Part shown: piece after piece, positions 1 to 5,837 of the stretch
Position numbering within the stretch: the first letter of the stretch is position 1
Layout of the letters: every line of letters begins with the position of its first letter
Assembly (NCBI GenBank): GCA_016234955.1
Contig: JACRNN010000246.1
Location: 1 to 9,129 of the forward strand
Length of the DNA stretch: 9,129 nucleotides
Source of the DNA: Deltaproteobacteria bacterium
GTDB taxonomy: Bacteria > Desulfobacterota > GWC2-55-46
Reading direction: 5' to 3'
Notes under the pieces: model-generated
Databases searched by the model: none
Seen by the model: the letters and a program-made list of their open reading frames with translations, nothing else
What the model was told of the DNA's origin: nothing
Made by a program: the position numbers and the translations under genes

Positions 1-3
1 AAA

Positions 4-101
4 GCGAAGAATCTCAACGTCTATAAAATCAATAAGTTACGAGATTCTTCGGTCGCGGAGTTTACACTGAACGTAGTGAACGTGCTTCCTCAGAATGACA
101 G
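4..101. repeat. Palindromic dispersed repeat, copy A, with partial upstream copy
   Basis: Positions 5-15 (CGAAGAATCTC) and 41-51 (GAGATTCTTCG) are perfect 11-bp inverted repeats. GCGGAGTTTA follows at 55-64 and CTCAGAATGACAG at 89-101. The same three blocks, in the same order, occur again at 2765-2816, so this is a dispersed element and not chance. The interior 65-86 differs between copies and here contains an internal GAACGT(A/G) direct repeat. Similar palindromic elements ending in CTCAGAATGACA are, from memory, common in intergenic regions of Desulfobacterota-like genomes. The piece at 1-15 may be the end of a further copy cut by the window edge. Confidence 0.7.
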
Positions 102-111
102 AAAAACATAA

Positions 112-141
112 TTAATCAGAGCTTCCTTAATCAGAGCTTCC
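112..141. repeat. 15-bp perfect tandem duplication
   Basis: TTAATCAGAGCTTCC occurs twice head to tail at 112-126 and 127-141 with no mismatch. It lies 36 bases before the DUF3108 start codon, in the likely 5' untranslated or promoter region. It may be a recent slippage duplication or a pair of regulator sites. The sequence does not decide between them. Confidence 0.85.
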
Positions 142-176
142 ATAACCGATAACTGCTCTTTGCGTCGGAGGTCTTT

Positions 177-1055
177 TTGACAGGCAAGCTCTCGGCATAC
201 AAAAATATAGTCCTGACGGCGCTCCTATCGTTTGCGATATTCTACCCAGGCGTTTGTCTGCCCGGCGGAACCCCTGCGGCCGCACCCGTCCAGCAGTCTT
301 TACCAAAGGCGGCGAATATCGCCGACGCCTTTGTCAACGAGGAACTCTCCTACAGCATAGGGTTCTGGCTCTTCGAGGGCGTTGCGTTCGGCAAGGTATC
401 GCTCAAGAAGGGTGAGAACGGGGATTATACGGCCACACTCACGGCGCATACCGCCGGGGCGCTCGACAGGATACTCTACCACAGGGAGGATACCTACGTC
501 GCGCACTTCAGGCTGGCTGAGGGGGGCAGGAGGTTCGTGACAACGAGTTTTGATAAGACCATAGAGTCCGGGGGCAAGGTCAAAAAAAGCCTCACCACGT
601 TCCATTACGACAGGGGGGAGATGAGCTGGAATAGCCGGGAGGAGGGCAGGGGTGAGAGGTCCGGTGTGGAGAAGTTACCGCCCGGCGTTTATTACGACGA
701 CCCTATCGGGGCGTTCTACAACTTCAGGTTCGGCGTTTACGGCCCGGTGGAAGAGGGCAGGAAGTACCAGATACCGAGCTTCCCGAAGAAGGGCGTCGTT
801 CCGATGATACACTTGAGGATAGCCGACAGGGGGGAGTTCATGGAGGCAAATAGCAAGGAGACAGACGCCGATTACCTCTCTTACGCGACGATAGACAGGG
901 ACCTCTTCGGCTCCCAGACGGGCAATATCGAGATATACTTTACGCGGGGGATGGTCCCTGTTGAGGCGGTGGTAAAGGATCTTATATTTTTCGGGGACGT
1001 AAGGGGCACTCTGATAAAGGAGGGTAATGACCCCGCCCCCTCCGCGAACCGTTAA
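177..1055 (+). CDS. DUF3108 domain-containing secreted protein
   Basis: This 292-residue protein has a basic start (MTGKLSAYKN), a hydrophobic stretch at about residues 10-28 and an Ala/Pro-rich segment at 32-38, which together fit an N-terminal Sec signal peptide, so it is probably periplasmic or envelope-associated. There is no good lipobox before the Cys. The mature part (about 50-280) has the beta-rich pattern of DUF3108: a Glu-Leu-x-Tyr-x-Ile-x-Phe opening followed by a Gly-x-Ala-x-Gly segment, alternating strands, and a late block ending in a strand with V(E)AVVKD. The biochemical function of the family is unknown to me. The start is TTG at 177, preceded by GGAGGT at 167-172. Spacing is short (4 bases), but no better start lies nearby that keeps the signal peptide. 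It is convergent with the MFS transporter, with only 6 bases between stop codons, and appears monocistronic. Confidence 0.8.
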   Translation: MTGKLSAYKNIVLTALLSFAIFYPGVCLPGGTPAAAPVQQSLPKAANIADAFVNEELSYSIGFWLFEGVAFGKVSLKKGENGDYTATLTAHTAGALDRILYHREDTYVAHFRLAEGGRRFVTTSFDKTIESGGKVKKSLTTFHYDRGEMSWNSREEGRGERSGVEKLPPGVYYDDPIGAFYNFRFGVYGPVEEGRKYQIPSFPKKGVVPMIHLRIADRGEFMEANSKETDADYLSYATIDRDLFGSQTGNIEIYFTRGMVPVEAVVKDLIFFGDVRGTLIKEGNDPAPSANR

Positions 1056-1061
1056 CAAACC

Positions 1062-2263
1062 TCACGCGCTGATCCGCTTTCTGCTGTTCCTTATAAAGGC
1101 CGCGAATACGACAGCGGCCGTCAGCCCCATCACGCTTCCGAAGAGGAACGCGGCCTTCGCCCCCAGCCTGTCCCAGAGGACCCCGGCTATGAGGCTTGCC
1201 GGAAGGAGGGCGAGGCCCACGACCGTATGGTAGACGCCGAAGGCGGTAGCCTTGGCCTCTGCCGGGGCTATGGCGGCGAGGTAGGCGCGCTGGTTGCCTT
1301 CGCTCATGCCCTTGTATACGCCGTAGAGCGGGAGGAGGAACCATATATGGACGCTCGATGACGAGAAGGCGATGGCGGTAAAGACCGCTGAATACAAGAG
1401 GAAGCCGGCCGACACCACGGCCCGCAGGCCTATCCTGTCCGCGACAGCCCCATGGGGGCCGAAGAGACGGCGTAGACGAGGTTGAACAGGAGGTAGACGA
1501 CGGGGATAAGCTCTTTCTGGACGCCTAAGTTCTTGGCCTGGAGTATGAGGAAGGCGTCCGAGAAGTTGCCGAGGGAGAATATCCCTATCACTACGAGGTA
1601 TGCCCTGAACCGTCCGTCAAAGGACGAGATGGCGAGCCTTGGCGGATTGACATGGGCATGGCCCGGATGTCTTTTTTCCTTGATGAATATTATTATCAGG
1701 GCTACGGCTATGACCCCGGGTATGACCGAGGCGAGGAAGACGCGCCTTAAGTCCCCGGCGAAGAGATAGAGGAGCGCGAACGCCAGGGAGGGGCCTATCA
1801 CCGCCCCCACCGTATCCATCATCCTGTGGAACCCGAAGGCGAGGCCGAGCTTTGACCTCTCGGTGGAGTCCGCTATTATGGCGTCCCTCGGCGCGGTCCT
1901 TACCCCCTTGCCGAACCTGTCGATGAACCTTGCCGTAAGGACCTCAAACCATGTCCCGGCCCCAGCGATCACCGGCCTGCTAACTACGGATATCCCATAG
2001 CCGACGGACATGAGGAGCTTTCTCTTGCCGAGCCTGTCGGAAATCCACCCGGAGAATATCTTGAGGAGCGAGGCCGTGGCCTCGGCTATACCTTCTATTA
2101 CGCCCACGGCGGTCTTGGTCGCGCCGAGCACGTCCGTGAGGAAGAGCGGCACGAGCGGATATACCATCTCGGAGGAGACGTCCATGAAGAGGCTTACAAG
2201 GCCGGCGAAAAAGACGTTCCTGGCAAGCCCCCGTATGAAAGGCTTTTCGCTGTCGTCCCGCAT
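1062..2263 (-). pseudogene. MFS transporter, split by a single-base frameshift
   Basis: Two minus-strand frames together make one 12-helix major facilitator. The first runs from the ATG at 2263 to a stop near 1430 and carries the MFS motif A at residues 72-84 (GWISDRLGKRKLL). It also has the RFIDRFGKGVRTAPRDA block at 112-128, typical of a common bacterial MFS subgroup of unassigned substrate. The second frame continues as VVSAGFLLYSAVF and ends at 1062. Adding one base in the C run at 1448-1451 (four C where five are expected) joins them and restores a second motif A, GAVADRIGLRAVV. The repaired protein would be 400 residues, a normal MFS length. A TTG at 2299 in the same frame is an alternative start. 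I prefer the ATG because neither has a clear Shine-Dalgarno and the family N-terminus begins near RNVFFAGL. It is transcribed away from rplU. The break may be a true mutation or an assembly error. Confidence 0.85.
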
Positions 2264-2341
2264 ATCGATTGTTTTAACCCAGGTTGCCCGTAATTGCAAA
2301 CAGTAACGTAACAGGGCCGCAAAAAAAAGGATACAAAAAGC

Positions 2342-2370
2342 TTGACAACCATCCGTGAAGCCGTTATTAT
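2342..2370 (+). promoter_or_regulatory. Sigma70-type promoter for rplU-rpmA
   Basis: A consensus -35 box TTGACA (2342-2347) is separated by exactly 17 bases from TATTAT (2365-2370), five of six to the -10 consensus. It sits 32 bases before the rplU ATG, giving a short leader. This is the best promoter match in the window and fits strong constitutive expression of ribosomal protein genes. A TTGTCA can also be read on the other strand here, but it has no matching -10 for the divergent transporter. Confidence 0.75.
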
Positions 2371-2402
2371 TTAATATTCACTACCTTTGGAGGATAATAA
2401 AG

Positions 2403-2714
2403 ATGTACGCGGTGATAAAGACAGGCGGCAAACAGTACAAGGTGAGCCAGAACGACGTTATCAAGGTGGAGAAGCTTCCGGGTGAAGTCGGAAACACCGT
2501 TGAAATCCCGTCCGTGCTTGCAGTGGGTTATGGAGAAAGCCTCAGGGTGGGCTCTCCCACGGTGGAAGGCGCAAGCGTCGTCGCCGAGATACTCGTCCAG
2601 GACAGGGACAAGAAGATAATCATCTTCAAGAAGAAGAAAAGGAAGGGCTACGCAAAGAGGCAGGGCCACAGGCAGTCGTTTACGAGCATAAGGATACAGG
2701 AGATAAAGGCGTAG
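2403..2714 (+). CDS. rplU: 50S ribosomal protein L21
   Basis: This is the 103-residue large-subunit protein L21, which binds 23S rRNA. It begins MYAVIKTGGKQYKV, the nearly invariant L21 N-terminus. The family signature lies at residues 72-91 (IIIFKKKKRKGYAKRQGHRQ), followed by FTSIRI. The length equals that of typical L21. The frame is open further upstream to 2355, but the ATG at 2403 is chosen because it begins the conserved sequence and has GGAGG at 2389-2393 with nine bases of spacing. It follows the promoter at 2342-2370 and is probably cotranscribed with rpmA, since no convincing terminator lies between them. The 179-base gap to rpmA holds a dispersed repeat and no Prp-type protease gene, as expected for an L27 without an N-terminal extension. 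Confidence 0.98.
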   Translation: MYAVIKTGGKQYKVSQNDVIKVEKLPGEVGNTVEIPSVLAVGYGESLRVGSPTVEGASVVAEILVQDRDKKIIIFKKKKRKGYAKRQGHRQSFTSIRIQEIKA

Positions 2715-2764
2715 CAGAAAAAGGTTGCCAAAAAAAGCCCCCGAAGTTGTCTTTTATCATCTCT

Positions 2765-2816
2765 GAGATTCTTCGCGGAGTTTATCCTTAGCAAAGCGAA
2801 GGGCTCAGAATGACAG
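2765..2816. repeat. Palindromic dispersed repeat, copy B
   Basis: This is the second copy of the element seen at 41-101: GAGATTCTTCG (2765-2775), GCGGAGTTTA (2775-2784) and CTCAGAATGACAG (2804-2816). The right half GCGAAGGGCTCAG folds back on the left half CTGAGATTCTTCGC with small internal mismatches, so the transcript could form a hairpin between rplU and rpmA. It is more compact than copy A. It could stabilise or separate the two ribosomal-protein messages, but there is no T run to make it an intrinsic terminator. Confidence 0.7.
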
Positions 2817-2893
2817 GCTAAAATAGTTTATCAACAGCCTTTTCAGTCTTACATTATCGTTTCAGGCGGTCTATAAGTTCAGGAGGTCTTTCA

Positions 2894-3145
2894 GTGGCGC
2901 ACAAGAAGGCAGGCGGAAGTTCGAGGAACGGCAGGGACAGCAACGGCCAGAGAAGGGGCGTTAAGAGGTTCGGGGGCCAGCTCGTCTCCGCGGGCTCCAT
3001 CCTCGTAAGGCAGGTCGGCACCAGGATATACCCGGGCAACAACGTGGGGCTCGGCAGGGACTTTACCCTGTTCGCCAAGATAAGCGGCGTCGTCAAGTTC
3101 GAGGACAAGGGCGAGAAAAAGTTCGTAAGCATACTTCCGCAGTAG
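2894..3145 (+). CDS. rpmA: 50S ribosomal protein L27
   Basis: This is the 83-residue large-subunit protein L27, whose N-terminal tail reaches the peptidyl-transferase centre. The sequence opens MAHKKAGGSSRNGRDSNGQR, the classical L27 N-terminus, and continues with the VKRFGGQ and GTRIYPGNNVGLGRD blocks expected of the family. It lacks the Firmicutes-type cleavable extension, consistent with the absence of a Prp protease gene next to it. The start is GTG at 2894 with a near-perfect AGGAGGT at 2881-2887, six bases upstream. It lies downstream of rplU in the usual order and is followed by a hairpin terminator. Confidence 0.98.
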   Translation: MAHKKAGGSSRNGRDSNGQRRGVKRFGGQLVSAGSILVRQVGTRIYPGNNVGLGRDFTLFAKISGVVKFEDKGEKKFVSILPQ

Positions 3146-3166
3146 TATCCGCGGGAACAGGCAATA

Positions 3167-3213
3167 GGGGGCGGAGCGTCGAGGCACAAGCCTTTGCGTG
3201 ACCGCCCTTTTTT
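3167..3213 (+). terminator. Intrinsic terminator after rpmA
   Basis: GGGCGG (3169-3174) pairs with CCGCCC (3202-3207), immediately followed by six T (3208-3213). Inside the loop GAGGC (3181-3185) can pair with GCCTT (3190-3194), so the structure is a stacked or branched hairpin. It begins 21 bases after the rpmA stop and should end the rplU-rpmA transcript, meaning obg probably needs its own promoter or read-through. Confidence 0.7.
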
Positions 3214-3227
3214 ATTCTCTCTATATA

Positions 3228-3319
3228 ATACCCCGCGGCTTGCCGCGTCATTTTAAATCTCCTCCCCCTTTCCTTGTACAGACCGGAGAGGGAGGGGGGA
3301 GGTATAAGGAGATACCCCG
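3228..3319. repeat. Imperfect inverted repeat with G/C-rich arms
   Basis: ATCTCCT (3257-3263) and AGGAGAT (3307-3313) are perfect inverted repeats, and inside them CCCCC-TTTCC faces GGAGAGGG-GGGGGG, giving a long imperfect stem around a short centre near 3275-3283. A smaller hairpin CGCGG-CTTG-CCGCG (3234-3247) precedes it. ATACCCCG occurs at 3228-3235 and again at 3312-3319, bracketing the unit. No coding capacity is visible. The rest of the 3146-3459 gap holds the rpmA terminator and the obg leader duplication. Confidence 0.5.
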
Positions 3320-3357
3320 GCCTGACTTAGGGGTGGTTCATCCAATACTGGGAATGG

Positions 3358-3459
3358 TTTTTTTAGCGCCCTGAAACGCCCGATGTTCATAATCACTTGG
3401 AGGGTTCATTTTTTTAGCGTTCTGAGACGCCGGAGCTTTTCAAACCCCGGAGGGATCAT
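3358..3459. repeat. 51-bp tandem duplication in the obg leader
   Basis: Two diverged units lie head to tail at 3358-3408 and 3409-3459. Each opens with T7-AGCG, continues CTGAAACGCC or CTGAGACGCC, and ends with GGAGGG-T/A-TCA. The second unit ends right before the obg TTG and supplies its Shine-Dalgarno GGAGGG (3449-3454). In the first unit the equivalent GGAGGG (3399-3404) is followed by TTT instead of TTG. The translation-initiation region of obg therefore exists in two copies, only one with a usable start. Unit 2 also contains a GCGT/ACGC mini-hairpin at 3417-3430. Confidence 0.7.
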
Positions 3460-4482
3460 TTGAGGTTCATAGACGAGGCGAAGATACACGTAAAGGCCGG
3501 GGACGGCGGAAGAGGGTGCGTAAGCTTCCGGAGGGAGAAGTACGTGCCCAAGGGCGGGCCAGACGGCGGCAACGGCGGCAGGGGGGGGGACGTGATATTC
3601 GTGGCGGACCCGCGTCTTTCAAGCCTCCTTGACTTCAGGTACAGGCGCGAATATTCAGCCGAGCGCGGCGGCCACGGCATGGGAAGCTTATGCAGCGGCA
3701 AGGACGGCATGGACTTGATGATCAAGGTCCCGGTGGGCACGGTCATAAAGGACGCCGAGACCGGCGAAGCGCTCGTTGACATGACGGAGGGCGGACAGGA
3801 GTATCTGTGCTGCAAGAGCGGGCGCGGGGGCAAGGGCAACGCCCACTTCGCCACGTCGACACACCAGACCCCGAGGTTCGCGCAACCCGGCGAGCCAGGG
3901 CAGGAGAAGGGGCTTAAGCTTGAGCTCAAGCTCTTAGCGGACGTCGGGATAATCGGTTTCCCGAACGCCGGCAAATCGACGCTGATAGCCCATATATCGG
4001 CGGCAAAGCCCAAGATAGCGGACTATCCCTTCACCACCCTCGTGCCGAATCTCGGAGTGGTGAAGTTCGGTGAGTTCGGCGGGATCGTGGTCGCGGACAT
4101 ACCCGGTCTTATAGAAGGGGCGCACGAGGGCAAGGGCCTGGGCACCCTGTTCCTCAAGCACATAGAGAGGACCAGGCTCTTCATACATATGCTCGACCTC
4201 TCCCCGCTCTCCAGAAGGGACCCGGTGGAGGACTACAGGATCGTAAACAACGAGCTCGAAAAGTTCAACCCGGAGCTGGCGAAAAGACCCCAGGTGATCG
4301 CGCTCAACAAGGTCGATATAACAGGCGTGGAGGAGAAGGCGGAAGAACTGTTGCAATTATTCAACGGTTTGGGTATAAAGGTGTTTCCCGTATCAGCGGC
4401 CACAGGCAAGGGGCTTAAAGACCTCGTCAACTACGTTGGCACAGAGGTGGAGCGGCTCAAGGCAGAGGGCTCAAAGATATAG
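3460..4482 (+). CDS. obg: GTPase Obg/CgtA (ribosome assembly)
   Basis: This is a 340-residue essential GTPase that binds the large ribosomal subunit and acts in its maturation and in growth control. The glycine-rich Obg fold spans about residues 1-158 (MRFIDEAKIHVKAGDGGRG, KGGPDGGNGGRGG, VPVGTV, GRGGKGNAHF). The G domain follows with G1 GFPNAGKS (166-173), G2 DYPFTTL (188-194), G3 DIPGL (213-217), G4 NKVD (283-286) and G5 SAATGKGL (312-319). The protein stops shortly after the G domain and lacks the C-terminal OCT domain found in some Gram-positive homologues. The start is TTG at 3460, with GGAGGG five bases upstream, and gives the exact conserved N-terminus. The order rpmA-obg-proB is conserved in many bacteria. 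The gap to proB is 41 bases, so the two are likely cotranscribed. Confidence 0.98.
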   Translation: MRFIDEAKIHVKAGDGGRGCVSFRREKYVPKGGPDGGNGGRGGDVIFVADPRLSSLLDFRYRREYSAERGGHGMGSLCSGKDGMDLMIKVPVGTVIKDAETGEALVDMTEGGQEYLCCKSGRGGKGNAHFATSTHQTPRFAQPGEPGQEKGLKLELKLLADVGIIGFPNAGKSTLIAHISAAKPKIADYPFTTLVPNLGVVKFGEFGGIVVADIPGLIEGAHEGKGLGTLFLKHIERTRLFIHMLDLSPLSRRDPVEDYRIVNNELEKFNPELAKRPQVIALNKVDITGVEEKAEELLQLFNGLGIKVFPVSAATGKGLKDLVNYVGTEVERLKAEGSKI

Positions 4483-4523
4483 TCATGACTTCAGTCTGAA
4501 TATTAAATTTATCATGCAACATA

Positions 4524-5651
4524 ATGAAAGACTTAAGAAAAAAGTTTATCAAAAAAGCGAAGCGTATAGTGGTGAAGGTCGGCAGCGCCGTCGTGGCCTC
4601 CGGTGGCGCCGGCGCGGGCGATATATTCTCACGCCTTGCCGCCGAGATCGAAGAGATAAGGCGGACGGGCAGGGACGTTGTCATCGTAAGCTCCGGGGCC
4701 ATTGCCATCGGTATAGAGAAGCTCGGGCTTAAATCTCGCCCAACCTCCATCCCCGAGAGGCAGGCCGTCGCCGCGGTGGGGCAGGGGACCCTCATGTCGA
4801 GGTATGAGGCCGCGTTCTCGGAGAGGGGTGTGAGGGTGGCCCAGGTGCTCCTCACCCACGACGACCTCGGCAGCAGGAAGAGGTTCCTGAACGCGCGCAA
4901 TACCCTCTTGACGCTCCTCGGTTTCGGGATAGTCCCGATAGTCAACGAGAACGACACCGTCGCTGTGGAGGAGATAAAGTTCGGCGACAACGACGAGCTA
5001 TCCGCCCTGACCACGAACCTGACGGAGGCCGACCTCCTCGTCATACTCTCTGACATAGACGGCCTCTTCGATAAAGACCCTAAGAAGGAGCCGGGCGCGA
5101 GGAAGATCCCTCTTGTCGAGGACGTTGACGGCTTGAGGCTTGAGGCGTTCGCCCCTTCCGCCGGTAAGCTCGGCACGGGCGGGATAAGGTCCAAGATAGA
5201 GGCCGCGAGGAAGGCCGCCCACTTCGGGGCGGCTACGGTCATTGCAAACGGCAACATCCCGGGCATACTTACGGGGATACTCGGCGGAGACGACCACGGC
5301 ACGCTCTTCCTCCCCAGGGAGGACAGGCTCACGAGCAAAAAGCACTGGATAGCCTTCTCCACGAGACCCTCGGGCAGGCTCTTCGTGGACGAGGGCGCGA
5401 AAGAGGCGGTGATAACAAGAGGCAAGAGCCTGTTGCCTTCCGGGATAAGGGACGTGGACGGGACGTTTGACGCCGGAGAGGTCGTCCACTGCGTCGATAT
5501 GAAGGGGATGGAGTTCGCCAGGGGTGTCTCCAACTACAGCTCCTCGGAGATAGCGAGGATAAAGGGGCTCAAGACAAAAGAGGTGGAGGCCGCGCTCGGC
5601 TACAAGGTATATGACGAGGTCATCCACAGGGACAACCTCGTGGTGCTCTGA
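4524..5651 (+). CDS. proB: Glutamate 5-kinase with PUA domain
   Basis: This enzyme phosphorylates L-glutamate with ATP to gamma-glutamyl phosphate, the first step of proline synthesis, in the cytoplasm. The 375-residue protein has an amino-acid-kinase domain: VVKVGSAVV (16-24) for phosphate binding, VSSGAIAIG (55-63), NENDTV (141-146), FGDNDELSA (153-161), SDIDGLFDKDP (176-186) and GTGGIRSKIEAA (217-228). After the linker SKKHWIAF (271-278) comes the PUA domain to about residue 365. This two-domain form matches the usual bacterial length and is normally feedback-inhibited by proline. The ATG at 4524 lacks a recognisable Shine-Dalgarno in an AT-rich stretch, so translation may depend on the unstructured leader or on coupling with obg 41 bases upstream. 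It lies directly before proA, whose product uses its labile product. Confidence 0.97.
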   Translation: MKDLRKKFIKKAKRIVVKVGSAVVASGGAGAGDIFSRLAAEIEEIRRTGRDVVIVSSGAIAIGIEKLGLKSRPTSIPERQAVAAVGQGTLMSRYEAAFSERGVRVAQVLLTHDDLGSRKRFLNARNTLLTLLGFGIVPIVNENDTVAVEEIKFGDNDELSALTTNLTEADLLVILSDIDGLFDKDPKKEPGARKIPLVEDVDGLRLEAFAPSAGKLGTGGIRSKIEAARKAAHFGAATVIANGNIPGILTGILGGDDHGTLFLPREDRLTSKKHWIAFSTRPSGRLFVDEGAKEAVITRGKSLLPSGIRDVDGTFDAGEVVHCVDMKGMEFARGVSNYSSSEIARIKGLKTKEVEAALGYKVYDEVIHRDNLVVL

Positions 5652-5697
5652 AGACGCGCCCTTGTCCATTAGAAAGTAGAAAGCGAGGGAGCGAACG

Positions 5698-5748
5698 ATG
5701 GACTGCGGATCAGGCCTGGGGGGGGGGGGAGGCGTCAACAGGGCATGA
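5698..5748 (+). other. Possible leader ORF containing a G12 tract
   Basis: An ATG at 5698, preceded by GAGGGAG (5686-5692), opens a 16-codon frame, MDCGSGLGGGGGVNRA. It passes through a run of 12 G (5718-5729) and stops at 5746-5748. Its stop overlaps the ATG at 5745, which opens a frame continuous with proA, giving an ATGA coupling arrangement. One extra G would put the leader in frame with that extended proA frame. I cannot show that it is translated. It may be chance in a G-rich gap. Confidence 0.25.
5718..5729. repeat. Polyguanine tract, 12 G
   Basis: Twelve consecutive G lie in the 186-base proB-proA gap. It is the longest homopolymer in the window. Such tracts are prone to slipped-strand length change and also to sequencing error, so the exact length should be treated with care. 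Confidence 0.85.
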
Positions 5749-5837
5749 AGGCCGGCTCTGCCGTTGAGGATACGGACGTAAAAGTATGCCGTAATTTCAA
5801 TAGTTCCTCAATTTTTTTTAAAGGAGTGTCTTTTAAA

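Noticed and set aside
3224..3229. TATAAT as a -10 box for obg
   Set aside because: The sequence 17 bases upstream is GC-rich terminator stem with no -35 resemblance, so it is unsupported as a promoter.
3358..3459. CRISPR-like repeat pair
   Set aside because: The two 51-bp units are contiguous and diverged, with no spacer-repeat periodicity and no cas gene.
3456..4013. 185-codon minus-strand open frame opposite the obg start
   Set aside because: It mirrors the glycine-rich Obg domain as Pro-rich sequence and has no domain signal.
4457..5533. 358-codon minus-strand open frame opposite proB
   Set aside because: It is Ser/Pro/Leu-rich with no recognisable domain and lies entirely opposite clear ProB motifs. 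It is a by-product of the third-position codon bias.
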